Of a stretch of 64,000 nucleotides of DNA, positions 37,352 to 49,793 are shown one piece after another. The notes beneath the pieces were generated by a model that saw only the letters and a list, made by a program, of their open reading frames with translations, was not told the origin of the DNA and ran no database searches. Source of the stretch: Halictus rubicundus. Its lineage: Eukaryota > Arthropoda > Insecta > Hymenoptera > Halictidae. Position 1 is the stretch's first letter, and every line of letters begins with the position of its first letter. The position numbers and the translations under genes were made by a program. Where the stretch lies: positions 8,590,310 through 8,654,309 of the forward strand of contig NC_135152.1 of the NCBI RefSeq assembly GCF_050948215.1, written 5' to 3'.

Positions 37352-38401
37352 AGGGATCGCTGATGAAGTGCAAAGCCACTTTCGTAATCTGAATCTCCCA
37401 TAAGGCGACCATTTTCTGGAACCCCGACTTCCGCGTTGTAACCTGTATGTATCCAATTTAGCTATTTTTCCAGCTCTATCGCTTAATCTTCGTAAACATT
37501 AAACTACCTACATGAATTGCTGGTGCGAGCCACGCTACGCAGAAATTATGGCGAGCGGTGGTACGCTCGGTTGGTCGGCTCGATAATTAGATCACGTTTC
37601 GTGACGACCCGTACCGAGCCTAGGAAGGAAATGTAGTCAAACTAGACGATCAACCGATAATATCGACCAATGAAGCTGCTCCCCCGGAGAATTCGAACCA
37701 ATCGTCTCCGGAGCACGGATTTCTCCTCCCCCTTTTGCTAATCGTGAGTCGGGGGACTCCGCGGCAGCGTTTCCCAGGCGAGACAATAAGATCGATGATA
37801 ATAACGATAATAAGAATGATAATATAATGGTAATAACGTCTTTACGAACGGCCGGGGAAGAGCCGAACGAGTGGGCGAGGTTATGGCTCCTTGACCTTCG
37901 AGGACCGCCAGGTTCCGAGGCGACACAATCGCCGATCTGACTGTTGCTCGGACTGAACGAAGGGATCGGTAGCCTCTCTCTCTCTTTCTCTCTTTCTCTG
38001 TGGTGCGCGATGCTGACTGGAAAAACGAGAGGGAGAGGTCCCTCGTGTCACGGTGAGCCGGCAACACTATGGGGACGGAGAAGATAAAGGCCCGCTTGAA
38101 ATAAAACACGAGCCGCCGCGCCGCCAGCTAGAGCCCAGAAGAAAACGGCCTAAGAAGAAACGCAAGAAAAAGAATCGCCGAGCAAGCTCGGATACGTTGA
38201 GAGACTAATTGACGCGGAGGCCAAAAAAGAGGACTCCCCGACCAACCAGCCTCGTAAATACCGTGACACGTGCGCAAATTAATGATCGCGATGGAAACAT
38301 TGACGCGAGGACCACGAACGCGATCGATCGTCCAATTGCTTGAAATTGAATCCGCTGATTGACACCGCGCCAGAAAGTGTGCACATAGTCGGCACTCGAT
38401 A
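37352..38401. other. Gene-free stretch
   Basis: Contains an ATA/ATG-rich patch near 37795-37835 and the CT tract at 37973. No gene recognised. Confidence 0.5.
37973..37999. repeat. (CT)n/CTTT tract
   Basis: Short CT run with TTT interruptions. Confidence 0.85.
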
Positions 38402-38489
38402 CAGTGAATTCTCATTACGAGTCAGTGCCAACCTCGTCTAAGAGTCAGTCCCCAGAACGGCGCAACTGACTCGTAACGAGAATTCACTG
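38402..38489. mobile_element. 88-bp MITE sharing CAGTGAATTCTC ends with the main family
   Basis: Left end CAGTGAATTCTCATTACGAG and right end (reverse complement) CAGTGAATTCTCGTTACGAG continue into GTCAGT, giving near-perfect terminal repeats of about 25-30 bases around a ~28-base centre. TA flanks both sides. The first 12 bases equal the right terminus of subfamily A of the larger MITE, but the rest differs, so it is a separate but probably cross-mobilised element. Confidence 0.85.
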
Positions 38490-38576
38490 TACACAGGTCG
38501 TCGCGTGGATACCGACTATAGTCGCTATAGCGGCAAGGCGGTAGTCTACGCCTAGTATTGAAATCTAACTTGGTAT

Positions 38577-38742
38577 TCTAGCCACGGACATATATCGGCC
38601 AGGAGATACTATTCTTTGAGCCACGCGACGACCAAGGCCTCTCCAGCTTCGAGGCCCCTCACGAGGTATATTCCGCGGTAGTGGGAATAATTCCGCAACG
38701 TTTATCATCCTAGTCTTGGCGACAGATATAGAGAAATCACTG
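38577..38742 (-). mobile_element. Hybrid pogo-like MITE (B interior, A right end)
   Basis: The left part (TCTAGCCACGGACATATATC and GGCCAGGAGATACTATTC) is subfamily B; the right end (GACAGATATAGAGAAATCAC then TG, TA) is subfamily A. The left terminal repeat is missing. It lies 87 bases from the 88-bp relative. Confidence 0.8.
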
Positions 38743-39395
38743 TATCATGTTCTCGTTTTCCAGTTTCGAGAGCACCCCGTTCTGCGTCACGAGCCGCAAA
38801 CGCGTTAAAAACGACCTCGGAGATCCTCGGAATAGCGACTTCCGGCTGTCCGACACTTACACATCCCCAGGCCACAACCACGAAGAGGACTCGCACCGAG
38901 TAACAGCTTAATCAACGATATTTCCACGAAGTTTCACGAGGGCCACTGCACTGGCAAGCTTATCGTGAAAATGCGCGGGCAGGAGCGTCTCAAGAGCGTT
39001 TTTCGAGCACGGATCTGGCGCCGGACCGTTTCAGGGTGAACGTGTGAACAGCCGTGCCCGTGAGAAAGTCTGGAAACACCGACGGCGTCAAATGAAATGT
39101 TTTAATTAGGCCCGATTCGAGGGCGGAGAATCGCTATACGCGCCTCCGGTGCTCAGATAAATGAGTTACCCTCGGCGTCCTTTTCGAGGTCCAAGCAAAT
39201 TGGAGGAGATTGGGTCCATGCCCTAAGGCAACCCGATGATCCTGGCACACTTGGATCGACCCGTCACGGCCCGTGCAGCGGGAAATAGCGCGTCCCTTTT
39301 CTATTTGTGTCGTAACTTCGGGCGACGGTGTCGGAATTCACTGGGTTCGAAATGGCTGCGGCCATAACAGATTGCTTTTCTAACGCCGTAAATAT

Positions 39396-39413
39396 CCCCC
39401 CCCCCCCCTCCCC
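39396..39413. repeat. Poly-C tract
   Basis: Thirteen C followed by TCCCC. Confidence 0.95.
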
Positions 39414-39485
39414 TCGTAAAATGCTTCTACAATTGTTTACCGAGATCAGTTTTAAAGCCCGTATTCGCTATTCAATTTTATTCAA

Positions 39486-39658
39486 CCCTTAACCGATCAA
39501 GTGGTCACCGATACACCTTAACATCCTCTTTTAGATAATATTTTCTTTGTATATGAGGCCACTGAAATTTGTCATTTAAAGTAAACGTATGTCACGATTT
39601 TTTTAAAAAAGATTCGTGAGATTTTGCAAACACACCCCCCACCTGATCAGTTAAGGGG
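39486..39658. mobile_element. 173-bp inverted-repeat element, ends CCCTTAACYGATCA
   Basis: Left CCCTTAACCGATCAAGTGG and right (reverse complement, one extra C) CCCTTAACTGATCAGGTGG form ~19-base terminal repeats. The flank at the left is TCAA. The interior is AT-rich with no open frame of note. A piggyBac-like origin is possible but the target duplication is not preserved. Confidence 0.65.
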
Positions 39659-40410
39659 TGAAAGATTTGTTAATACTAGCATTGATGCGAGGCTTTTTCT
39701 AAGCATTTTGAGTGCGTGTACGACAAATCACAAAATCTGAGAAACACCAAAATATAGAATTGAATTGAATTTACGTGTATTCAGGGTTTGTTTCTACTTT
39801 GAACCCGTATTACTCTCTAATGGCTAATAATAATGGCAGTAAAAGGTAGCGCCGGGAAATTCAAGGGAAGCCCAGATTTATGGACTCGGTGATTGAATCG
39901 GCTGCGAGGCGAGATATTGTTAGCATCGGTGAAATTCTTTCCTCGGCCCTCTTTGTTCTTCGACGGAGCCACGAATCCAGTCCCCGTCGTTAAAAGCTTT
40001 TATCGCTCCGTTAAGGTGAAGGGAGAGGCCGGTGACGCCGACATCCGGAAGAGCGTCTCCTGGTCTTTTTATTCTCGCGTCGACGGAAAACGAAGAATCG
40101 TCGAGCGAATGCGCGGCTGAGAAAATAATCCTGGGAACGCGCGAGCGTGACAAAAAGGGCCCGAGTCGGAGAGCCAAAAGGGTGTGCGCGTGAAACGATC
40201 GGTCCAAGAAATAGAAAGGTGTTAGGTTCTCGCGTCGGAATTCGACCGGGGAGTCACGTGCATCCCTTTTAGCATGTTCGACGTCGAATCGAGGTCTATA
40301 AAAGTCCCACGAAATCGAGCAAACAGGACAGTTACGACTTCCTACGCTAATTACTCTTTTAACCTTCTCACAGTTCACGGAGCCTAGCGAAATTTAATTC
40401 GCTCGATATA

Positions 40411-40569
40411 CAGTGATTTCTCGATATATGTCGCCAAGGCCTGGATGATAAACGTCGCGGAATTATCCCCGCTACCGCGGGGTATATCCCATGAGGGGTT
40501 GCGAAGCTCGAAAGGCCACGGAGTGTCGCCAAGGAGTGTAAACATAACATGGCTCGGGTATGTCTCCTG
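40411..40569 (+). mobile_element. pogo-like MITE, subfamily A, right end lost
   Basis: Begins CAGTGATTTCTCGATATATG after TA, has the full left half and the GTAAACATAACATGGCTCGG block with GTATGTCTCCTG, then runs into a TTATTATTATT tract where the terminal repeat should be. Confidence 0.86.
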
Positions 40570-41712
40570 AATTTATTATTATTATTATTTTATTTTTATT
40601 TACTTATTATTATGTCCTATATATAGGAAGAGCTATGGCGATCGTCGGCATACCAACGACCTCTCCTTTCGGAAAACCAACTATAAACTACACCTACGAG
40701 TCTCAACACGAACGCGTCGACCCGATATCTTTCATCCAGGAAAAAATCTGCACGATCGTGGTCTAGAAGACGCGATACAAAAACAAAGGCTGCGACGCGG
40801 CAGTTAAACGGTTCTCGCGCCGATTCGAGAGGCGACGAGGAAATCTTAAAAGAGAGGATATCGTTCTAAAAGGAATTCGCATGCAAATGAGAGGAATAAA
40901 GACGTCCGCTGGTGGCATCTTTAAATATTGTTGCCCGAACAAAATTACCCTAATTTCGTCTCGATACACGGGCTTGATTTCTTTTCGTCTTCCCTTTTTT
41001 TTCGTACTTTCCTTCTTCTTTTTTTTTTTAATTTCGATACAAACACGGGTCCCTCGTATTAAGTTACCGGAGCGGACAGGCCTGGCCACGCGATGCAAGC
41101 CCGCGACTAATTTTTCAGCAGCTCGGCTTACAAAGCGTGCATAATACGCACCCTCGGTGCATACTCGTCGCTCTGTGCAATCAGCCGCCTACCCGGCCGC
41201 GCACGGTGCTGCAACACGAGCAACACGGGCACACGGTAAACCCGGCCCGGACCGACAACTCACCGACTAATCCCTCGGAATCAGCCTCTGTAGAAACTCC
41301 GATGCGGTGACAGACGCATTCGACCGCGCGCGATTACATGTCGCAATCTGCTTAAGAACCGATTAGAGACAATTTTCGCGGATCGTTACCGTCCGACTAA
41401 TAACGTTATTAAACGAAGCGTAATCTACTTCGTCACCTCTTCCGACGTTTCCTCATCACTCGCCAGCAACCCGCGGACCATCTCTCATGCTGCACGCCTG
41501 TTCACAAGTAGCGCTTTCGCAAACTGTGCGTTGCAGAGCTCGATGCAAATGTAGAGGATTTGACAGAATGTCTTCCACCCGTGTTTAACATTATATCCCG
41601 CTTTATTAAGCCAATATTTGTAAAATATTGTCAGAAGTGTGGGCCGTTTATCCGAATACCCAACAGGACTTTATTCATAGAATAATTACGTTATTAAATG
41701 ATGTCCGACGTC

Positions 41713-41860
41713 TTTTCTCGATATATGTCTCAAATATCTAGGCGATAAAAGTCGTAGAACTATCCCCACTGCCGTGGGTTATACACTGTGAGGGGCTTCA
41801 AAGCTCGAGTGACCTCGGTCGCCGAGGATTGTAAACATAATACGGGTCAGGTGTATCGGT
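41713..41860 (+). mobile_element. pogo-like MITE, subfamily B-like, partial
   Basis: Left end TTTTCTCGATATATGTCTCA (initial CAGTG lost) leads into CTAGGCGATAAAAGTCGTAG and ACTATCCCCACTGCCG, diagnostic of subfamily B, then GTAAACATAATACGGGTCAG. The right terminal repeat is missing. Confidence 0.75.
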
Positions 41861-43650
41861 GTAAGACCACTACTAATCCAATAACAAAACTTCTTTATTC
41901 TTTTATCGTTCAATACACAAGTATCGCCGGAATTATGCCGTATTTGGTATCATTTTCATTGGAAAAATGTCACATATATGTTGGTGAAAGTCCCATAAGA
42001 AAATAATGAAAACTAATAACAGTGAAAAATAAGCGTTGCTATTTCTGTCCGCGGTAAAATAGTTGTCAGTGTTGTCAAAATTGTTCAAGATGTATCGAAA
42101 CGGTAAATAACGGGTTGTAAATTAGTGCCGCGATTAGTGTGCATCAATTAACCCGATCCGCCACATAACAACGTTGTCATGTTCGACGGAACGCGGCCCC
42201 GCGTGATCTTATGTTAATCAGAGATCCGTTTTTACGGTGGTATTCATGAACGTTCCAATCGCCGCGCGAATGCGGCAATTAACTGGACTGATAAATAATT
42301 TAACAGTTAGACTGGCACAGGACTGCATAATGTACCGAGAAAGCCTGGGACGCGAGATTGCGATTATTACGAGAAAATGATCCATTAATCAAGCGGTTAT
42401 TGAGTCGCGCGTCCAAATTCACACCTTCGGTGGGTATATTTTGCTTTTCATTAGACGACTGTTGCTCGTTTACTTGCGAGCAAATGAATATTATTTTTCA
42501 TGAATAATAAATATTCATTCCAGTAAGTTTGTCTTTCCTGGTGCACACTTTCAGGGACAAACAGTGTAAAAGTGGGAAACTATTCCGTTAAAAATATAAT
42601 AAAACAATTCCTTTTTTCTCGTTTCTCGTCTGTAGTCTCGTCAGTCATTGTGTGCAATAATGCAGATAAATAAACGAATAGAATATCCACAACCTCAGAA
42701 CGTTAAGAGCTGACTAACATATAAGCGTGATCGTGGTTCGACAAAACAAACATCGATGTCCAAAACCACGGTCCACAGCGAGCAGATGCCGATATCGATC
42801 AATTTCACGGGAACATAGTTTTCGTGGGACGGACTCCGAAGAAGTTAATTAAGGCGCTAATTTATAGTAATCCGACCGGTAACGACCGATGTCCATTTTC
42901 ACTTCTCGCAATAAAACAGGCATTCCGCCTGATTTATGAGCTCGGGACTCTAACGTATGCTAAATTATGCCCAGCCTCTAAATCATAATACGGTGCCATT
43001 ATAATTTCACTCCTTATATAGCAAAGTACCCAAATCGAATCGTCCGAAGCGCGAGGCGGTTGCACAAATAGTGGTCAAAGATTTAATTAGCACCTCGGCT
43101 AAAAGGGGGAAAAAGGCAACAACGAACCGGGTACCCGCCTCTGGAGCCTATAAATTACAGCCACGAGTTCTATGAGCGTAATTTGCATCGCGCAGCGAAG
43201 AAAGTCGCGACGCGAACAGCGCAGCGTAATGCGCTAATCCAAACAGACGGTAGCGCGCGTTAATCGGTGAACGAAGCTCGCCGTAAATTTCCACGGGGAA
43301 ATATTCGCCACTTAACCGTGACGGGTGCGCGAATCTCGGATACCGCGGAGAAACTCTCGATCGATGCGCCCACAACGTTTGCCGTTGTGCCGCAGACAGA
43401 GCTCGGCCGTTTCATCCTGGTGAAAGTAGTGTAGTCGGTAACGCGAGAGTACAAAATCATTTCTTTTCATAAACACTTTATGCAGAGGTCGAAAGTGTAT
43501 CTAGGCAACTGACACGCATAGTCGCTGGATTAAGACTCGTCTCCCCACTCTACCTTCCCCTTCTACCACGCTATTCCCCCACGCTTCCGCCACGGCCCGG
43601 TCACGTGACGCGTTCCGTTGCATGCGTCACAGTGTCACGTGACTAATCCG
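41861..43650. other. Gene-free stretch
   Basis: Mostly AT-rich. A small hairpin GAATATTATTTTTCATGAAT / AATAAATATTC lies at about 42486-42518. Nothing coding recognised. Confidence 0.5.
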
Positions 43651-43777
43651 GTACACTCCTCCGCGTCCCAGGCCTCTCAGGCTTCGTGGCCCCTTACGCG
43701 GTACACTCCGCGGTAGTGGGGATAATTCCGCGACGTTCATCGTCCAGGCTTTGGCGACATATATAGAGAAATCACTG
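43651..43777 (-). mobile_element. pogo-like MITE fragment, subfamily A
   Basis: Contains AGTGGGGATAATTCCGCGAC, TCATCGTCCAGGCTTTGGCG and the terminus CATATATAGAGAAATCACTG. The left terminal repeat region is gone. Confidence 0.8.
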
Positions 43778-44553
43778 TGTATCTGTAAAATTACCTAAGC
43801 CTGTACGTTTTAGGTTGATGCGTTACCTCCGACATCTCAGAAACTAATTGTCGATTCAACTTGAAAATTTGCACCGATTCATATAAACTATTATTTGGCA
43901 GGAAAAAAGTTCCAAAATCAAGAGATCCAAAATGGTCGAATTTTTAAATCACTCTTTAAAGATTCTTGGTATTGGGGAAGACTGGATATGTTCGGATGAA
44001 CACAGTTCCCACTTCATTACGTATTAAAGGTCGTACATATCGCGCCCAAGCTCATGTGTTACAGAATGTACATTCATTCGGCGCCGTGGATGATTGTCCC
44101 GTTTATAGGATTAGCAACGGACTCCGATTTTGATGTTCGTGCACGGTGGGCTTTGATCTCGAACGGGCACGGAACGGCGCGACGCGGCGCCGAACGACAA
44201 ATGACACGCGTCATTAAGAGCCGCGGTTATAAATTGCAATTACCGATCTATACGGGACGCGTGCGCCACCAAACTAGCTTTCGCTCGCTTCGTTTCGCCT
44301 GTCAGAAGAAATTGAACCGCGCGGCGGGCCGCAGCCTTCTCTAAACGCTCGAGAGCACGGTGGATCACCCCCGGATCTCCGGGATCCACTAGCGATTTAT
44401 CGATCCGGATAATTCACGGGAACAAGGTGTCACGGCATGGAACACTTTAACGCGCGTGAAACTCGAGTCCCGCTTGAATTACGCGGCCAAATGATACCTC
44501 CGGCTCGCGCCGCGACGTTCTCCTCGATTCGCATAAGTGAAATTCTCGGAATA
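43778..44553. other. Gene-free spacer
   Basis: AT-rich then GC-rich; the 96-codon plus frame at 44054-44344 has no domain. Confidence 0.5.
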
Positions 44554-44748
44554 CAGTGTTTACTCTATATATGTCTCACATGCCTAGCCGATAAAAGTCC
44601 CAGAACTGTCCCCACTGCCGCGGGGTATATCCCCTGAGGGGCCACGAAGCTCGCGACGTAAGGTCGAGTGGATCAAAGAATAGTGTCTCCTGGACGATAT
44701 ATGTCAGTGGCTAGACCCGTGTTTTGGACATATATCGAGTAAACACTG
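44554..44748 (+). mobile_element. pogo-like MITE, subfamily B, full length (195 bp)
   Basis: Reference full-length copy: CAGTGTTTACTCTATATATG at the left, CATATATCGAGTAAACACTG at the right, TA on both sides. Interior includes CTGTCCCCACTGCCGCGGGG, GAATAGTGTCTCCTGG and GGCTAGACCCGTGTTTTGG. No coding capacity. Confidence 0.92.
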
Positions 44749-47700
44749 TAATCATGTATACCGGTGAAATTTTTGCTTTTTAAATTATCAAAATAATTTT
44801 ATGAGAAACATTTCAGTAAACTAATTTCTTTAAATAAATATTATAGTAGAAGTTGTACGATTATAATGAAGATTCTACTATTGGGATATAATTAAAAGAC
44901 CGTTTATGGCTGGTTCTACTAGGTTTATTTTTTACTCCTACATTCGAAGAATGGGTGCTTTTTATATGTATAAAAATTAACGGAAATAGTTATGGCTTGA
45001 AAATTACATACTAGTAATAACAATTATGTAATAAAACGTAATTCTGCTTATAAAAATAATTCTCAGATATGTATAGCCTTGCTTTCATCGCTTTTAGGTG
45101 TACTTATAAGTCATATCTTGATTGGAACGTCGGAATTAATTTCACCTGGTGATAAAGTTTACCGTCACATTAGACACTAGTCTATCTTAACGTATCGCAT
45201 TCTAATATCTAGAATTCCATCTTCTATAATCCTTTTTAATGCTACTAAGCTTAATCAATCTATAAACCAGATTTGCCAGCCTCGCCATTAAACTACCAGC
45301 ATGTGATCGGCCAACGGGTTCCTTATTTACATTTTCAATACTGATTCATAAAACTATTGGACACGGGGGAAACGTAGATGATATGATATATCCTGAAATC
45401 TCGATAAAAATTTAACAAAATCGGAAGAAACACGAAACATTGAAAACATTAGAAAAATTTTAAAATACCATTTTCAATTTATTAAACCTATGAGAAAAAG
45501 GAAACCTGTTTTGCTCCAGTTTGTCGCAATTGAGGTGGAAAATTTTTATTTTGTAGCTGATTGAGAAAAATTTTTTACCTGAATTGCAACAAACTCGAGT
45601 GTAATGCCAATTCATTTTCTTTCTCATTATGTTTAGCAGGTTGAGAATAATATAATACAATGTTTAAATTGTTCTAATATTTTTGCTATTTTAAATTACA
45701 CCTACCCATTTTTGTCATAAATGCATAAAATCCGTAGTCTATTTATCAGTAACACTAAACCTACCATGGTCAAAATTACCGGTTTTTTGTTCCACAATTA
45801 TTTAAATTATAAATACGTTTTCACAGGAAATTACTGAATTCACGAAATTCCTGAAAATTTACGAAATCACTGAATTGTGCGAATTCAGCAAATGTTTACG
45901 AATGGCCGGTGAATTATAAAAAAAAAAGTATGAACCGTTGGAGGATACATAGCTGAACGTTCCCGTTTAACAATGCGAACGTAATATGGGTCATTATGTA
46001 ATTAGCTCTTCGCCGCACGGAATGCGGCTACGCGTTTCGGCCGGGGCCGAAACTATATATCATAATCCACAACGCAGCAATTTCACGGTGCGTTTGCGGG
46101 TTAACCGGTTGATGGACGAACGATCGAAGAATGGGAGCCTCGATCTTGACGCGTCTCGCTTCCGTCCGTGTCCCTTCGCGTCTCGCAGTCGGATATCGAT
46201 CGAGGAAATGATCGTGGCACGAGCTCTTTCTACGCGGCGAGCGTAGGCGAGCGGATAATTACCGTTTTGAAATCGTATACCCGCGGACATTGATGGAACC
46301 GCGGCGTCGTAACAATAGTCGCAAAACCCGATCCACGATTCATTGTCGACGCTCTTTCCAATCGTAGACGTAGACACGATCTGGAAGTCTAGAAAAAAAT
46401 CTATTGTTCGAACCTCACTCCCCCATATAAGGATGACTACGCACGAAACCATAGTTGGATCGTATGGGTGTTCGTTCGACCGCTGTCGATACACGCTCCC
46501 GTAATGATTGAACGACAGAATTGCGTTTCACGCACCTAATATATCCGCGGCGTTGCTCGCCGGAGGAGTTTAAAGGGCGTTCGCTATGCTGTTTCTCTTT
46601 TATTTTGTATCATTCGAAACGCCCGACTCCTTCGGTCCTGGTAACCTGGCTAATAGAAAGCCGGAGTTATGCAGTCTTGCAAAAGAATATGTTTCTGATT
46701 GCGATATCTGCCGGCTTTTATCTTAACACTTTAGCCGAGGAAGTCTATTAACGAGATCTTTAATGACTGCGCCGTATTCAGTGGAAGCTTAACGCGCACA
46801 CGGGCTGTTACCAACGACTCGACTGCGTTGAAAAGGATTTTAGAAAATTACACGAATCACTAATACATGTGCTATAAACTTTTTACTTCCTGGTGACTTT
46901 ATCTTGACCATCGTTATTATATAAAACACTGTTTTATGCGAATAGGGTTGCATGTCTGTATTCCGACCGACAATATATGAAAAACATGCTAACACGTGAG
47001 TTTATTAGATTTTAATACTCAAGACAATTTGCTGTTTTCTTGAGGAGTTCGCGATTGTTTATTTCTGGGGGCCGTTGGATAATTGCCGATAGGTAAAGTG
47101 TTAACGTTTAGTTTTGCTTTTGGTAAAGAATCAATATTTTCGCAAATAGAGTTTAATTTCTCGTACTATGAACTTTGATATGGCTGGGAAATTACGAACA
47201 GCAACGTTGATAAACTTCTCGACACTTTCGAATAAGTTTCAAATAATTTGACCGGTAATGTTGTTCATTCTATTCGAAAATGTTCTGCCCTCTTGCAGTA
47301 TCTTTATTTTCAATATATTTCCAAAAATATTCACGCTAAGAATAACAAATGATTTACAAAAAAAAAAAAAATAAGAGTCGCATAGTGCCAAGAAGGGGCG
47401 CAGTACGGATTAGCACAGTGCAGGTAATTGACACGCGGTCGACCCCGGCCCGTCGAAGTATTAAAATTCCGATCACGCCAGCAGCAGGCAAGGGAGCCGC
47501 GACCGAAATATATTCCGCAATTAAAATATGAATGGAATACAAATTTCTCATTCGGATTCGAATACATTAGAACCGCGAGCGCAACCGCGACACGTGGAAA
47601 GTATTCGCGGCGTGGGAGAGGACCCGGTAGATCCGAGCTCGGGAGGGGGTGAGGGAAAATCGTCGAAATCGGGCACACCTGGGCCGCTTGTCGGGTTATG

Positions 47701-49158
47701 TAGGTAGGGCGTGCCGGTGTGTTGGCAGTGCCAACTTGGCACAGCTTGGCGAAACGCGTAGGCAGGCCTCGTATTATGCTGATCCCTCGGTGCTTGCCGG
47801 CCGAACTCGCGCGCGCCGCGCCGGAGACTTGAATCGACTTTCAGGGCTCTGGCTAGCTCTCCGAGTCCACGCAGAAATACCGTGGCCTGTCGCATTGAAA
47901 ACGCGCATCAAGTGACGCTGCCATACGCGCTCGCGTACATTGCCGCGTGGGCGACGGCTATAGAGCAGGGACCAGGTGTCGCAGGTAGCAGCGGTTGCCA
48001 TTTTCCGCGCGACCGACTTCGGACTTTCGCTGCGCGAAAAATTCGCGAGCCGTTTCCCACGGTGGCTGTCAACGGTATGCGACATCGTTCGAATCGGGAA
48101 TTCCGATTCCCCGCGCGCGGAGAATCTGTGTCAAAGCCGACGGACTACCGGAGTGAACGACGCGACGCGAGGAGGAGTGGCCGGGAAGGAAACCCTCCGC
48201 GAGAATTCAATCGGAAAGGAAAGCTCGAGCCGACGATATTTCTTCCCGGAGACAGATGAAGATAACGTAATGGGAAGCTGGAAACGATGCCGGTAATATC
48301 CAGTCTGAACGGATAGATAAGACCGCGTTCGGGGAAGTTTGTGAATGGACAGGGCGCGGTATCGGGTTACGTGCAACGCGCGGATTTATGCGGAATAATG
48401 AATTCGAGTCGCATAACCAAAGTGCGCGTGATTGACTCCGAGATTGAGCAAACCGTGTTTCGAAATTTAGGAAATACCGGTAAACCTGGCCTTTGTGCTC
48501 GATCAATTCTGGGGACTGTCTGTTATTTTTCTTAATGTACAGTCGCGTAGATTATCGTCTATACCGCTCGTATCGGTTGTCGATTCTGTCTATGTCTATG
48601 TCTTTCGCAAACTCGTCACGCTAGATCGCTGAATTTTCCATTTAATAAATTTAAACCGAAGAAAAGGTGAATGAGATTCTTATCTTCCATGAAATATGCT
48701 ACAACTTGTACTGAAATCAAGAGATATCTTGCCGATTCTAATTTTTGTAAATTCACTCTACGTTTGCGTCTGCGTAAACATTACAGTTAGTACACTGTAT
48801 GTGACAGACAATTTTCGTTTCAATTGATAACGATCGTAGATTTCCAATAATTTTATTACGGATTAGAATTGTAAAATATCGTTCTGTCCAGTATTGCCAG
48901 GCTGTTTTATACTTCTAAAATTCTACTAAACAATTACACGCCATTTTTAGGACCGCAGATACATTTCTCCTATTTTCGTACTCACAATCCCTCGTTCTTA
49001 AACCCTTGCACTGTAGCATCGAGTCAGACTCGGTCTAATCAATCTGTATGTTATTAATTTCCTACGAGCCGAAAGAAAATTCTATTTTGTTTCTGTCGAT
49101 ACAATAAATAAAAATTTTTTCCATGAGAGCCAGTACGTTCTGCTCCGTTTCTTTATTA
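44749..49158. other. Long gene-free stretch
   Basis: AT-rich 44750-45960 and 46840-47370. GC-rich 47380-48360 has strongly overlapping frames on both strands (up to 125 codons). No domain or splice-supported exon recognised. Confidence 0.5.
45706..45790. mobile_element. Abutting ends of two TTAA-type elements
   Basis: TGTCATAAATGCATAAAATC and CGTAGTCTA form one end motif (as at 29519), immediately followed by TAACACTAAACCTACCATGG, an end of the CACTAGGTTTACGG type. This suggests nested or adjacent insertions; their other ends are not resolved. Confidence 0.4.
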
Positions 49159-49245
49159 TTGGGGGTACCTATAAGTAATCAATTATTTCCAAAGAATTTG
49201 TTTCGTTGTAGATTCCAAAATACGTGATTACTCATGGGTCCCCTT
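49159..49245. mobile_element. ~87-bp inverted-repeat element
   Basis: GGGGGTACCTATAAGTAATC at the left pairs with the right end, which in reverse complement reads GGGGACCCATGAGTAATCAC. The left half recurs at 12321. Confidence 0.65.
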
Positions 49246-49471
49246 AATATTTGCGAGTAAAAGAACTTCAAGAATGAAATTTCGCTACGGAGTTAAAATG
49301 GCATGGAACGGCTGGAAACGAAAAATCGAAGAAAAATCGGATCGCAAAGAGGTAAAATCGAGGACGAGTCGCACGGAAAGACAAACGCGTGTCCGGTGAG
49401 GCAAGCGTTCGAGGAATGGAACGACACCGTGATTATCGAGGCGCCGGATTGACGGAGTCCGCGGGAAAAGC

Positions 49472-49484
49472 GGGGGGGGGGGGG
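49472..49484 (+). repeat. Poly-G tract
   Basis: Uninterrupted run of about thirteen G. Confidence 0.9.
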
Positions 49485-49777
49485 TTCGACGTGCGGGGGA
49501 AAAAGTTGCAGAAAGAAGCGTAGCCGGTGCTAATCAATCCTGTCCGCCGGCTCTGCGGGCCGTTCGCGTCCGAAGTCGGCTTGGGATTTTCCTGGCTCGG
49601 CGTTAACCCTTTCATTATTTCGAACGAACGCTTCCGTAACGGTTGAGCGACGTTCGGCCGTTCGGTTAATCGGAATTTTGCTCGCGGCACGACAGGGGGC
49701 GACCGAGAAAAACGCCTAATTGCAGACGACGCGACGTGCTTTCGGAGAGAACGTCGACGACATTTTATGGTGGCGAG

Positions 49778-49793
49778 GCGCGCGCGCGCGCGC
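49778..49793. repeat. (CG)n run
   Basis: Eight alternating CG units, a sequence that can adopt Z-DNA and that implies low CpG decay here. Confidence 0.9.

Larger units (their letters stand above)
38743..41712. other. Gene-free stretch with scattered MITEs
   Basis: Outside the elements listed separately, GC-rich parts at 39830-40380 and 40740-41540 give chance frames up to 152 codons; no domain seen. Confidence 0.5.
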
